A stretch of 64,000 nt of DNA from Aureimonas endophytica (lineage in GTDB: Bacteria; Pseudomonadota; Alphaproteobacteria; Rhizobiales; Rhizobiaceae). The position numbers were made by a program, and so were the translations under genes. Below are positions 1 through 8,086 of the stretch, piece by piece. The DNA is taken from assembly GCF_014642635.1 (NCBI RefSeq), contig NZ_BMIQ01000002.1:744001-808000 (forward strand), written 5' to 3'. Positions within the stretch are counted from its first letter, which is position 1; each line of letters begins with the position of its first letter. The notes under the pieces are model-generated. The model worked only from the letters and a program-made list of their open reading frames with translations. It was not told where the DNA came from and made no database searches.

Positions 1-1
1 G

Positions 2-952
2 GCGCTGGCCGGCGATTCGGTCTTCGGACCTTCGATCGAGGGGCTGGAGATCGCGAGGTCCTCGCTGCCCGCCTTCGATGTCGAGGCCTATCGCGCCGGG
101 CACCTGACGCCCGTCGTCTTCGGCTCGGCGATGCGCGAGGTCGGCGTGCGCGACCTCCTCCAGGCGATCGGGACTTTCGCGCCCTCGCCTTTGCCGCAGC
201 CGGCGCTGCCGGCGCCGATCGAGCCTTCCAAGAAGGAAGTGTCCGGCTTCGTCCTGAAGATCCAGGCGAACATGGATCCCAATCACCGCGACCGCATCGC
301 CTTCGTGCGCCTCACCTCCGGCGTCTTCAAGCGCGGCATGAAGCTGAAGAACGTGCGCACCGGCAAGGACATGAAGATCGCGAGTCCGATGTTCTTCTTC
401 GCGCGCGACCGCGAGATCGCCGACGAGGCGGTGGCGGGCGACATCGTCGGCATTCCGAACCATGGCACGCTGTCGGTGGGCGACACGCTGACCGAGGGCT
501 CGGCGCTCACCGTCACAGGCATTCCGAGCTTCGCGCCGGAACTCCTGCGCCGCGTGCGCCTGCCGGACACGATGAAGACCAAGCAGTTGCAGCGGGCGCT
601 GAACGATCTGGCGGAGGAGGGCGTCACGCAGGTCTTCCGGCCGGTGATCGGCTCGTCCTGGCTGGTCGGCGTCGTCGGCGCGCTGCAGCTCGAAGTCCTC
701 GTCTCGCGTCTCGCGGTGGAATACGGCGTCGAGATCATGCTGGAACCCTCGCCCTTCGACACGGCGCGCTGGGTGGATGCCGACGACGCGGCCGAACTCG
801 ACCGCTTCGTGAAGGCCAACCAGGGCGACCTCGCGCGCGACCGCGAGGAGCGGCCGGTCTTCCTCGCCCGCAATTCCTGGGAACTGTCCTACGCCCAGAA
901 GAACTACCCGGCCGTACGCTTCTCCGCGACCCGCGAACGCCACGCCGCCTGA
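2..952 (+). CDS. prfC: Peptide chain release factor 3 (RF3), C-terminal part
   Basis: The frame is open from the first bases of the window to TGA at 950-952, so the gene begins upstream and only about 316 C-terminal residues are visible. RF3 is a cytosolic translational GTPase that recycles RF1/RF2 from the ribosome after termination. The GTP-binding G domain is outside the window. What is seen starts near the end of that domain (the stretch PVVFGSAMREVGVRDLL is typical of RF3). It is followed by the domain II beta-barrel (SGFVLKIQANMDPNHRDRIAFVR is the classic RF3/EF-G domain II signature, around 250-310) and the RF3 C-terminal domain (GALQLEVL, then a YGVE strand). It converges on the oxidoreductase gene with only 14 bases between stop codons. 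Identification is firm; only the 5' truncation by the window edge is notable. Confidence 0.95.
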   Translation, partial: ALAGDSVFGPSIEGLEIARSSLPAFDVEAYRAGHLTPVVFGSAMREVGVRDLLQAIGTFAPSPLPQPALPAPIEPSKKEVSGFVLKIQANMDPNHRDRIAFVRLTSGVFKRGMKLKNVRTGKDMKIASPMFFFARDREIADEAVAGDIVGIPNHGTLSVGDTLTEGSALTVTGIPSFAPELLRRVRLPDTMKTKQLQRALNDLAEEGVTQVFRPVIGSSWLVGVVGALQLEVLVSRLAVEYGVEIMLEPSPFDTARWVDADDAAELDRFVKANQGDLARDREERPVFLARNSWELSYAQKNYPAVRFSATRERHAA

Positions 953-972
953 GGCGGGGTCTCGCCTCAGGC
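947..972. terminator. Perfect hairpin shared by two convergent genes
   Basis: The bases GCCTGAGGCG (947-956) and CGCCTCAGGC (963-972) form a perfect 10-bp inverted repeat around a 6-base loop. The TGA of prfC and the TGA of the opposing oxidoreductase gene both lie inside the stem arms. There is no T-run on either side, so it is a terminator-like hairpin rather than a textbook intrinsic terminator. Confidence 0.55.
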
Positions 973-1764
973 ACCACTCCCGGCGGGCTCGCGCAGATGG
1001 ACGGAGAACCCGGCTTGTCCGGGCTCGATCGACGGCTGCAGCTCCATGCTCGGAATGAGGTAATCGCCGCCGTTCTGATGGCGATAGGGCAGAGGGACGG
1101 TAGTGAAGAGGGTGCGCATCCGCTCTTCGAGCCTCTCCGCCGCCGCGTCGAAGCCGGCGGCGTCGAGGCGATCGGCGCGATAGGTGACGAAGGGCGGCAG
1201 AACCTCGTAGCCTGGATAGAACAGCATGCCGTGCTGGATCGGGAACAAAAGGTCGTCGATCGGTCCGTTGATCCCGCGCGGCCCGTAATGCGTTTCCCAT
1301 CCGCCGGACGTGACCATCAGCATCGCCCGCTTGCCCGCCAGCATTCCTTCGCCGTAGCGATCGCCCCAGCGCCGGTCGCTATGTTCGCCGACGCCATAGG
1401 CGAAGCCATGGGAATAAACCCTGTCGATCCAACCCTTGAGGATCGCCGGCATCGAGAACCACCAGAGCGGGAAGGCGAGAATCAAAGCATCCGCCGCGCG
1501 GAGCTTCGCCTGTTCGCTCGCGACATCCTCGGTCAGCGTGCCGCTCGCGAACGCCTCCCCTGAGGCGGCCGGGACGCGCAGGCGCGTCTCGGCGGCGAGC
1601 GCGGGAAAGTCCTCGCGGTCCACGACAGCCTTCCAGCCGTCGGCATAAAGGTCGGTGACCATGGTTTCGTGCCCTTCGGCGCGAAGCGCGTCGACCGCGA
1701 CACGGCAGAGCGAGGCGCTGAGCGACTGGGGCTCGGGATGGGCGAGAACGAAGAGGACCTTCAT
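967..1764 (-). CDS. NAD(P)H-quinone oxidoreductase, flavodoxin-like fold
   Basis: The 265-residue protein belongs to the Flavodoxin_2 / NQO-like family of soluble FMN or FAD enzymes, which carry out two-electron reduction of quinones or other electrophiles with NAD(P)H. It starts with the family beta-strand and phosphate-binding loop (KVLFVLAHPEPQSLSASL). It carries the central FPLWWFSMPAILKGWIDRV motif near residue 100, which packs on the flavin, and the later TSGGWETHYGPRGINGP loop. The ATG at 1764 gives a start directly at the first strand. It is divergent from a LysR regulator with 94 bp between them, a common arrangement in which the regulator controls the enzyme; this control is inferred. 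The exact substrate cannot be read from sequence. No signal peptide is present. Confidence 0.85.
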   Translation of the reverse strand: MKVLFVLAHPEPQSLSASLCRVAVDALRAEGHETMVTDLYADGWKAVVDREDFPALAAETRLRVPAASGEAFASGTLTEDVASEQAKLRAADALILAFPLWWFSMPAILKGWIDRVYSHGFAYGVGEHSDRRWGDRYGEGMLAGKRAMLMVTSGGWETHYGPRGINGPIDDLLFPIQHGMLFYPGYEVLPPFVTYRADRLDAAGFDAAAERLEERMRTLFTTVPLPYRHQNGGDYLIPSMELQPSIEPGQAGFSVHLREPAGSGA

Positions 1765-1825
1765 CAGGAGCTTCCGGTTTGCGAAAGAGTGGCCGTCCCT
1801 CTAGCAAGCATGCCGGTCTCTCGAT

Positions 1826-1838
1826 ATTCCGGCGGAAT
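1826..1838. promoter_or_regulatory. Candidate LysR operator
   Basis: ATTCC-GGC-GGAAT is a perfect 5-3-5 inverted repeat in the 94-bp gap between the divergent oxidoreductase and LysR genes. It sits inside a longer imperfect palindrome flanked by ATAT on both sides. Its length and position fit a LysR-type binding site. It is a candidate only; no second copy was sought genome-wide. Confidence 0.45.
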
Positions 1839-1858
1839 GGATATCAATCTGCCGAAAC

Positions 1859-2776
1859 ATGGATAAGTCGCTCGTTACTCTGGAGCGGATGCGCAGCTTC
1901 ATGCGTGTCGCCGAGCGCGGAAACCTTTCAGCGGTGGCTCGCGAATTCGGTGTCGGCCAATCCACGATCACGCGCCAGCTACGCGAGTTGGAGGAGGGGT
2001 TGGGTGTGCGGCTTGTCAGCCGAACGACACGCAGCGTCTCGCTGACCGACGAGGGCGCCCGCTACCTTTCGGAAGTCGCGGAGATCCTCCGCCTCGTGGA
2101 CGAGGCGAGCGACCGATTGTCCCGATCCGGCGGCCGGTCGGCGGGCCGGGTGCGCGTTTCCTGCACGGCGGCGCTCGGCGTGCGCCATGTCTGCCGACAC
2201 ATCTTCGCCTTTCAGGATCGCGAGCCCCAGATCGAGGTCGATCTCGGCCTGACCGACGAACGGGTCGATCTGGTGCAGGAGGGTGTCGATCTCGCGTTGC
2301 GCCTCGGCCCCCTGGCCGACAGTTCGATGCTGCGACGGACAGTGGGTTTGTCGCGCCGCGTCCTCGTCGCGGCCAAGGACTATCTGGCGGCTCATGGCCG
2401 TCCGACGACGGCAGCGGAACTGGCGGCCCATCAGGGAATCCGCATGACCAATGTCGCCGGCAGCGGCACCTTGGTTCTGGAAAGTCCCGACGGGCAGCGG
2501 CATTCCCTGGCCTTCGGCGGTCGGTTCCGCACGGATCACGGCCTTGCCGTGCGCGAGGCACTGGTCGCGCGGCGGGGCATCGCGCCGACCCATCTCTGGT
2601 TGGTGGACGATCTGCTCGCGAGCGGCGAACTGGAGGTGATCCTGCCGGATCATCGTCTGCCTCCGGTCCCGATCAGTCTTCTGATCGTGCCCGAGCGCAG
2701 TGCGGTCGCGCGCGTGCGGCTGCTGATCGATCATCTCGTCCAGGCCATCGCCGGCATCCCGGGGATCGAACGCTGA
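1859..2776 (+). CDS. LysR family transcriptional regulator
   Basis: This is a 305-residue protein, the normal LysR length. An N-terminal winged helix-turn-helix lies at about residues 5-65 (LSAVAREFGVGQSTITRQLREL is the recognition region) and is followed by the linker helix. The effector-binding domain fills residues 90-300. The pattern SRTTRSVSLTDEGARYL is typical of the subgroup related to AaeR/DsdC-like and quinone/aromatic-responsive regulators. The start at ATG 1859 places the HTH at the expected distance. Being divergent from the flavodoxin-fold oxidoreductase, it probably controls that gene and itself through the palindrome at 1826-1838; this is inferred from arrangement. The inducer is unknown. 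Confidence 0.9.
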   Translation: MDKSLVTLERMRSFMRVAERGNLSAVAREFGVGQSTITRQLRELEEGLGVRLVSRTTRSVSLTDEGARYLSEVAEILRLVDEASDRLSRSGGRSAGRVRVSCTAALGVRHVCRHIFAFQDREPQIEVDLGLTDERVDLVQEGVDLALRLGPLADSSMLRRTVGLSRRVLVAAKDYLAAHGRPTTAAELAAHQGIRMTNVAGSGTLVLESPDGQRHSLAFGGRFRTDHGLAVREALVARRGIAPTHLWLVDDLLASGELEVILPDHRLPPVPISLLIVPERSAVARVRLLIDHLVQAIAGIPGIER

Positions 2777-2828
2777 CAAGCCGGCGACCGTCCGCGCCAT
2801 GGTTCAAGTCGAGGCGCGAGCCAACACG

Positions 2829-2860
2829 AAAACCCCTCGCCCCGGTCGGGGAGAAGGGTT
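2829..2860. terminator. Terminator-like hairpin between convergent genes
   Basis: AACCCctcgCCCC, a GGTC loop, and GGGGagaaGGGTT form an interrupted stem located between the convergent LysR gene and the DUF6481-like gene. An A-run precedes it, so it would work best for the minus-strand gene, where that run becomes a T-run. Confidence 0.5.
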
Positions 2861-2911
2861 GACGCTTGATGCAGGTGTCCGGCGACGGGCGAGGTCGCGG
2901 GGGAGGCTGCC

Positions 2912-3289
2912 TTAGCGGCGGCCGCCGCGTTTGCGGGCGCCCATCAGGGCGGCCTGCTCGGCGATCATGCGCGCGATCGGGTCCTTGGCGAGCTGCGCCT
3001 GGCGCTCTTCCTCGGCAAGGCGCGCGGCCTCCTCTTCCTGGCGCTTGCGCTCGGCCTCGGCGGCGCGGCGCGCCTCTTCCTCCTGGCGCACACGCTCGGC
3101 CTCGAGGCGCTTGGCCTCCTCCTTGGCGCGCCGTGCCTCGGCGCGCGCCTGCCGTTCGGCCATGCGCGCCTGGACGGCCGGATCGGACTCGCCAGGCTTC
3201 GCCTTGAACTTGTCGAGCAACGCCTTCTTGGCATCGAGGGCCGCCTTGCGGCGCTCGTTGAAATCTGTGTCCTTCGGGGTTTTCAACAC
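2912..3289 (-). CDS. DUF6481-like small charged coiled-coil protein
   Basis: This is a roughly 125-residue, highly charged protein. It begins KTPKDTDFNERRKAALDAKK, continues with a long Ala/Glu/Arg-rich helix (likely coiled coil, residues 35-100) and ends in a basic tail GARKRGGRR. The N-terminal pattern and composition match the alphaproteobacterial DUF6481 family, whose function is unknown. An ATG exists upstream at 3358, but I prefer the TTG at 3289: it has an AAGG six bases upstream and family members begin at this point. The extra N-terminus from the upstream ATG shows no family character. It is convergent with LysR and divergent from the Rrf2 gene. Low sequence complexity limits confidence in the family call. 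Confidence 0.65.
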   Translation of the reverse strand: MLKTPKDTDFNERRKAALDAKKALLDKFKAKPGESDPAVQARMAERQARAEARRAKEEAKRLEAERVRQEEEARRAAEAERKRQEEEAARLAEEERQAQLAKDPIARMIAEQAALMGARKRGGRR

Positions 3290-3504
3290 AAGCCTTGGTC
3301 GTTCGAAGTGGGGCGGTTCGTCGCTGCGGGATATAAGCATCGGGCGCGCCGCCAACAACGCGCGCGGATGCGGAAAGAGGGCATCGACGATGCCGCTCGC
3401 TTAGTCCGCCCCGGCGGAAAATGCAAGAACAAAGGCGCGTCATCCTTTCGAGAGCACGAAGACCTGTCGCGAGACTGGTCTCCAAGACGGGCTTCTGCTA
3501 AATA

Positions 3505-3517
3505 CGACTGGATTGGT
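3505..3517. promoter_or_regulatory. Candidate Rrf2 operator in front of its own gene
   Basis: CGACTGGATTGGT lies 36 bases upstream of the Rrf2 start and differs at one base from the copy at 4061-4073 in front of the sulfate transporter operon. It directly follows an AT-rich TAAATA that could be a -10 element, so binding here would block transcription. Confidence 0.6.
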
Positions 3518-3552
3518 AGAATTAAGCGGCTTTGTCGCCGGCCTTGGATGGC

Positions 3553-4029
3553 ATGATTTCCCAACGTTCGCGTTACGCGCTGCGCGCGCTTCTGTTTCTG
3601 GCGCGGGAGGGAGGGCGCTCCTTTCCCGTCGCCGAGATCGCCCGCTGCCAGTCGATTCCCCGGAAATTCCTCGAACAGATCCTCCTGGAACTGAAGCGCG
3701 AGGGCATCGTCGACAGCCGGCGCGGCAAGGCCGGCGGCTATGTGCTCCAGCGGCCGGCCGATACGATCACCTTCGGCGAGGTGCTGCGGCTTCTGGACGG
3801 CCCGATCGCGCCGCTGCCCTGCCTCAGCCGGATCGCCTATCAGCGCTGCGAGGATTGCGCCGACGAGGGCGCCTGCGAGATCCGGCGCGTCTTCGCCCGC
3901 GTCGCCAATTCCGCCCGCGATATCCTCGACCGCACCACCATCGCCGATGCCGGCGCGGGCGCGAACGGACGGGGGCCCCTAGATCTTCTCGACCTCTCCT
4001 CCACCTCCAAGGCGACGGAGGGCGCTTGA
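3553..4029 (+). CDS. Rrf2 family transcriptional regulator
   Basis: The 158-residue protein has the Rrf2 winged helix: the start MISQRSRYALRALLFLA, then IPRKFLEQILLELKREGIV, then the wing SRRGKAGGYVL. A C-terminal segment contains three cysteines (CLSRIAYQRCEDCADEGAC, near residues 97-115). Cysteines in that region bind an Fe-S cluster in IscR and NsrR, and this spacing is of that kind, though CymR-type members sense the cysteine/sulfur state without a cluster. The start at ATG 3553 is chosen because the protein family begins with this helix; a TTG at 3532 would add seven residues. It lies 63 bases upstream of the sulfate ABC transporter and shares a 13-base motif with that promoter. I infer a sulfur- or redox-sensing repressor of sulfate uptake and of itself. 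Confidence 0.88.
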   Translation: MISQRSRYALRALLFLAREGGRSFPVAEIARCQSIPRKFLEQILLELKREGIVDSRRGKAGGYVLQRPADTITFGEVLRLLDGPIAPLPCLSRIAYQRCEDCADEGACEIRRVFARVANSARDILDRTTIADAGAGANGRGPLDLLDLSSTSKATEGA

Positions 4030-4073
4030 CAAGCGCCGTCCCTCCGGTCGAGTTTAATCACGACTGAATTGGT
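4026..4073 (+). promoter_or_regulatory. Promoter and operator of the sulfate transporter operon
   Basis: TTGACA at 4026-4031 resembles a -35 box and a GAGTTT/TTTAAT stretch at 4050-4058 could be the -10. CGACTGAATTGGT (4061-4073) follows directly and matches the motif upstream of the Rrf2 gene at 12 of 13 bases. A GGAGGA ribosome site (4082-4087) then precedes the ATG at 4093. Confidence 0.6.
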
Positions 4074-4092
4074 CGATATTCGGAGGACAGGC

Positions 4093-5109
4093 ATGATTGG
4101 TTCGCTTCGACGCCTCGCCGTCGCCCTCGCCCTGGCAATGTCCGTCGCCGCGCCCGCGCTGGCCGACCAGACCCTGCTCAACGTTTCCTACGATCCGACG
4201 CGCGAGCTCTACAAGGATTTCAACGCCGCCTTCGCCAAGCACTGGAAGGAGGAGGGTGGCGAGACCGTCACCATCCGCCAGTCGCATGGCGGCTCGGGCG
4301 CCCAGGCCCGCAGCGTGATCGACGGCCTGGATGCCGATGTCGTGACCCTGGCGCTCCAGGCCGATATCGACGCCATCGTCAAGCGCACCGGCAAGATCGA
4401 CGCCAACTGGCGCGCCCGGCTGCCGAACAATTCCTCGCCCTATACCTCGACCATCGTCTTCCTCGTCCGCAAGGGCAATCCGAAGGCCGTGAAGGACTGG
4501 GGCGATCTCGTGAAGGACGGCGTCGAGGTGGTGACGCCCAATCCGAAGACCTCCGGCGGCGCCCGCTGGAACTATCTCGCCGCCTGGGCTTGGGCGGACA
4601 AGCAGAATGGCGGCGACGAGACCAAGGTGAAGGCCTATATGGCCGATCTCTTCAAGCATGTGCCGGTCCTGGATTCCGGCGCGCGCGGCGCGACGACGAC
4701 CTTCGCCCAGCGCGGCATCGGCGACGTGCTCCTCGCCTGGGAGAACGAAGCCTTCCTGACGCTGGAGGAACTCGGGTCCGACCAGTTCGAGATCGTCGTC
4801 CCCTCGCTGTCGATCGTCGCCGAGCCGCCGGTCGCCGTCGTGGACAAGAATGTCGATGCCAAGGGCACGCGCAAGGCGGCGGAGGCCTATCTCCAATATC
4901 TCTATTCGCCGGAAGGCCAGGCGATCGCCGCCAAGCACTTCTACCGGCCCTTCAAGCCGGAATCGGCCGCGCCGGAGGATGTCGCCCGCTTCCCGAAGCT
5001 CGAACTCGTGAAGATCGACGATCCACTCTTCGGTGGATGGGCCAAGGTGCAGCCGCAGCATTTCGAAGACGGCGGCATCTTCGATCAGCTATACAAGCCC
5101 GCGAAGTAA
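4093..5109 (+). CDS. sbp: Sulfate ABC transporter, periplasmic sulfate-binding protein
   Basis: The 338-residue protein is the periplasmic receptor of the CysTWA importer. It has a Sec signal peptide (hydrophobic [17 protein letters not shown], cleavage after ALA around residue 22). The mature part starts with the [17 protein letters not shown] motif of Sbp/CysP proteins. The family motifs [13 protein letters not shown] and [19 protein letters not shown], which line the sulfate site, are present. ATG 4093 is chosen over the TTG at 4069 because of the GGAGGA six bases upstream and the proper signal peptide. It is first in the operon sbp-cysT-cysW-cysA. Sbp versus CysP (sulfate versus thiosulfate preference) cannot be separated safely by eye. 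Confidence 0.93.
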   Translation: MIGSLRRLAVALALAMSVAAPALADQTLLNVSYDPTRELYKDFNAAFAKHWKEEGGETVTIRQSHGGSGAQARSVIDGLDADVVTLALQADIDAIVKRTGKIDANWRARLPNNSSPYTSTIVFLVRKGNPKAVKDWGDLVKDGVEVVTPNPKTSGGARWNYLAAWAWADKQNGGDETKVKAYMADLFKHVPVLDSGARGATTTFAQRGIGDVLLAWENEAFLTLEELGSDQFEIVVPSLSIVAEPPVAVVDKNVDAKGTRKAAEAYLQYLYSPEGQAIAAKHFYRPFKPESAAPEDVARFPKLELVKIDDPLFGGWAKVQPQHFEDGGIFDQLYKPAK

Positions 5110-5160
5110 ACGAAACGTCACCACGGGCGCCATGCAGCACCGCCAGATGAAAGCGACTTG

Positions 5161-6015
5161 ATGGCCGCATCGGCAAGGCGTGCCGTCTTTCGGCAGCCGA
5201 GCGTCGTCCCGGGTTTCGGGCTGGCGTTCGGCTTTACTCTGATCTACCTGACCCTCCTGGTGCTTTTGCCCCTGGCGGGTCTCCTCTTGCGGGCCTCCGG
5301 TATCGGCTGGAGCGAGTTCGTGGCCATCGCGCTCGACGCGCGCACCCTGGCGGCGATGCGGCTCACCTTCGGCGCCTCCTTCGCCGCCGCCACGATCAAC
5401 GCGGTCTTCGGCCTGCTGCTCGCCTGGGTGCTGGTGCGCTACCGCTTTCCCGGCCGGCGCTTCGTCGATGCCGCGATCGACCTGCCCTTCGCCCTGCCGA
5501 CGGCCGTCGCCGGCCTGACGCTCGCCGCGCTCTACAGCCGCGCCGGCTGGGTCGGGCAATATGCGACGCCCTTCGGCCTGAAGATCGCCTATACGCCGCT
5601 CGGCGTCGTGGTGGCGCTGACCTTCGTCAGCCTGCCCTTCATGGTGCGCACCGTGCAGCCGGTAATCGAGGAGATCGACCGCGAATACGAGGAAGCCGCC
5701 GCGACGCTCGGCGCGACGCGCTTCCAGACCATCACCCGCGTCATCCTGCCCTCGCTAATTCCGGCGATTCTCACCGGCTATGCGCTCGCCTTCGCCCGCG
5801 CCATCGGCGAATACGGCTCGGTGATCTTCATCGCCGGCAACCAGCCCTATGTCTCGGAAATCGTGCCGCTGCTCATCGTCTTCCGGCTGGAGGAATACAA
5901 CTATGCCGGCGCGACGGCGATCGCGACGCTGATGCTCGCCGCGTCCTTCGCCATGCTCCTGGTCGTCAATCTCATCCAGGCCTGGAGCCGCAGGAGGTTC
6001 GGTCATGGCGCTTGA
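5161..6015 (+). CDS. cysT: Sulfate ABC transporter permease CysT (CysU)
   Basis: This is a 284-residue inner-membrane permease with about six transmembrane helices, beginning with a helix [22 protein letters not shown]. The binding-protein-dependent transport EAA loop is present near residue 180 ([21 protein letters not shown]), where CysA docks. [15 protein letters not shown] is the CysT family signature. The ATG at 5161 follows a TTG by one codon; either could initiate. A 51-bp spacer separates it from sbp, and the next gene starts 11 bases before this one stops, so CysT and CysW are translationally coupled. With CysW it forms the heterodimeric pore. Confidence 0.95.
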   Translation: MAASARRAVFRQPSVVPGFGLAFGFTLIYLTLLVLLPLAGLLLRASGIGWSEFVAIALDARTLAAMRLTFGASFAAATINAVFGLLLAWVLVRYRFPGRRFVDAAIDLPFALPTAVAGLTLAALYSRAGWVGQYATPFGLKIAYTPLGVVVALTFVSLPFMVRTVQPVIEEIDREYEEAAATLGATRFQTITRVILPSLIPAILTGYALAFARAIGEYGSVIFIAGNQPYVSEIVPLLIVFRLEEYNYAGATAIATLMLAASFAMLLVVNLIQAWSRRRFGHGA

Positions 6016-6901
6016 GAAGAGCTTCGAGGCCGCGCCCCCCGCCGGGCGCGCCGCCAAGCCGCGTCCCGTCACGTCCGAAACGGCGCTGACGCGCGGCCTC
6101 CTCATCGCCGCCGCGCTCGCCTTCCTCGCGCTCTTCCTGGCGCTGCCGCTCGTCTCGGTCTTCTACGAGGCGCTGCGCGACGGCTGGACCGGCTATTGGG
6201 AGGCGATCACCGAGGCGGACACCGTGGCCGCGATCCGCATGACGCTGACCGTCGCCGCCATCGCCGTGCCCTGCAATCTCGTCTTCGGCGTCGCCGCCGC
6301 CTGGGCCATCGCCAAGTTCGAGTTCAAGGGCAAGAGCCTGCTCATCACGCTCATCGATCTGCCCTTCTCGGTCTCGCCCGTCGTCGCCGGCCTCATCTAT
6401 GTCATCATGTTCGGCGCGCAGGGCACCTTCGGCCCCTGGCTGGAGGCCCATGGCATCCGCATCGTCTTCGCGCTGCCGGGCATCGTGCTGGCGACGATCT
6501 TCGTCACCTTTCCCTTCGTCGCGCGCGAACTCATTCCGCTGATGCAGGAACAGGGCACCGGCGACGAGGAGGCCGCCGTCTCGCTGGGGGCGACCGGCTG
6601 GCAGACCTTCTGGCGCGTCACGCTGCCGAACGTGAAATGGGGCCTCCTCTACGGCGTCCTCCTGTGCAATGCCCGCGCCATGGGCGAGTTCGGCGCCGTC
6701 GCCGTCGTCTCCGGCCGCATCCGGGGCGAGACGAACACCATGCCGCTCCAGGTGGAGATCCTGTCCAACGAGTTCCCGGTCTCGGCCGCCTTCGCCGTCG
6801 CCTCGCTGCTCGCGCTCCTCGCCCTGGTGACGCTCTGCCTCAAAACCTTTCTCGAATGGCGCTATGCGGACGAGATGTCGGCGTCGCAGCCCGGACATTG
6901 A
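6005..6901 (+). CDS. cysW: Sulfate ABC transporter permease CysW
   Basis: The 298-residue inner-membrane permease is the partner of CysT. It has a cytosolic N-terminal stretch of about 30 residues and then six predicted helices. [16 protein letters not shown] and [19 protein letters not shown] are CysW family signatures. The EAA loop is [22 protein letters not shown], near residue 190. Its start overlaps the 3' end of cysT by 11 bp, and cysA follows after 14 bp. In this operon it supplies half of the sulfate/thiosulfate channel. No anomalies were seen. Confidence 0.95.
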   Translation: MALEKSFEAAPPAGRAAKPRPVTSETALTRGLLIAAALAFLALFLALPLVSVFYEALRDGWTGYWEAITEADTVAAIRMTLTVAAIAVPCNLVFGVAAAWAIAKFEFKGKSLLITLIDLPFSVSPVVAGLIYVIMFGAQGTFGPWLEAHGIRIVFALPGIVLATIFVTFPFVARELIPLMQEQGTGDEEAAVSLGATGWQTFWRVTLPNVKWGLLYGVLLCNARAMGEFGAVAVVSGRIRGETNTMPLQVEILSNEFPVSAAFAVASLLALLALVTLCLKTFLEWRYADEMSASQPGH

Positions 6902-6915
6902 CGAGTAGCTCGCCC

Positions 6916-7956
6916 ATGGAAATCTCGGTCCGCAGCATCCGCAAGGAATTCGACCGCTATCCGGCCCTGCACGACGTCTCGCTCGACATCCGCTCGGGCG
7001 AGCTGATCGCGCTGCTCGGCCCGTCCGGTTCCGGCAAGACGACGCTGCTCCGCCTCATCGCCGGGCTCGAATTCCCGACGAGCGGCCAGATCTTCTTCGG
7101 CATGGACGACGCCTCGGCGAAGAGCGTGCAGGAGCGCAATGTCGGCTTCGTCTTCCAGCACTATGCGCTGTTCAAGCATATGACGATCGCCGAGAATATC
7201 GGCTTCGGCCTGTCGGTGCGCCCGAAGGCGACGCGCCCGGCCGCGGCGGAGATCCGGCGCCGCGCCTCCGAGCTCCTGGAGCTGATCCAGCTCCCCGGCC
7301 TCGACAAGCGCTTCCCGCGCCAGCTCTCCGGCGGCCAGCGCCAGCGCGTGGCGCTCGCCCGGGCGCTCGCCATCGAGCCTCGCGTCCTCCTGCTCGACGA
7401 GCCCTTCGGCGCGCTCGACGCCAAGGTGCGCAAGGATCTGCGCCGCTGGCTGCGCGAGCTGCACGACAAGACGAAGCACACGACCGTCTTCGTCACCCAC
7501 GACCAGGAAGAGGCGCTGGAGCTCGCCGACCGCGTCGTGGTGATGAGCCAGGGCAAGATCGAGCAGGTCGGCACGGCGGACGACATCTACGACCGCCCGG
7601 CGACGCCCTTCGTCTTCTCCTTCATCGGCGAATCGAGCGAGATCCCGGTCATTGTGTCCGGCGGCCGCGTCAGCTTCGAGAACACGCTGCTCGGCATCGA
7701 CGCGGAGGGGACGGCGGACGGCCCGGCGCGACTGTTCCTGCGGCCGCACGATCTCGAAGTCGTCGCCAACGGCGGTGGGGCGATCTCGGGCGAGGTGATG
7801 GTGGTGCGCCGCGCCGGCCCGGTGCGGCTGATCGAGATCGAGGTCGGCGCGGCGCGCCACCGCATCGAGATCGAGCTTCCGGCCGACGACGGCGAGCATC
7901 TCTCCGGCACCGTCCATGTCCGGCCGCGCCGATGGCGCCTGTTCCCGGCGGGATGA
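6916..7956 (+). CDS. cysA: Sulfate/thiosulfate ABC transporter ATP-binding protein CysA
   Basis: The 346-residue ATPase powers sulfate import. Visible motifs in order are Walker A GPSGSGKTT (about residue 35), a Q-loop in VFQHYALFKHM, the signature LSGGQRQRVALARAL (about 137), Walker B RVLLLDEPFGALD (about 157) and the switch histidine in VFVTHDQEEA. A C-terminal TOBE-like regulatory barrel follows from about residue 235, as in CysA and MalK. The start ATG at 6916 is the first codon giving the standard family N-terminus (MEISVRSIRKEF); the frame stays open far upstream over cysW, but that is antisense-free overlap without meaning. It is the last gene of the sulfate operon. Confidence 0.95.
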   Translation: MEISVRSIRKEFDRYPALHDVSLDIRSGELIALLGPSGSGKTTLLRLIAGLEFPTSGQIFFGMDDASAKSVQERNVGFVFQHYALFKHMTIAENIGFGLSVRPKATRPAAAEIRRRASELLELIQLPGLDKRFPRQLSGGQRQRVALARALAIEPRVLLLDEPFGALDAKVRKDLRRWLRELHDKTKHTTVFVTHDQEEALELADRVVVMSQGKIEQVGTADDIYDRPATPFVFSFIGESSEIPVIVSGGRVSFENTLLGIDAEGTADGPARLFLRPHDLEVVANGGGAISGEVMVVRRAGPVRLIEIEVGAARHRIEIELPADDGEHLSGTVHVRPRRWRLFPAG

Positions 7957-8086
7957 TCCGCCGGACCGGGGAAGTCCCGTTCAGGAAGCGTTGAGCCTGC
8001 CACGCGATCCCGTGGTTTTCCGGTGCTCTCGCGCAATGCCTGTGGTATCGGCGCCCGGCCCAACCCTGGCTTGAGGAGCGTATGTC

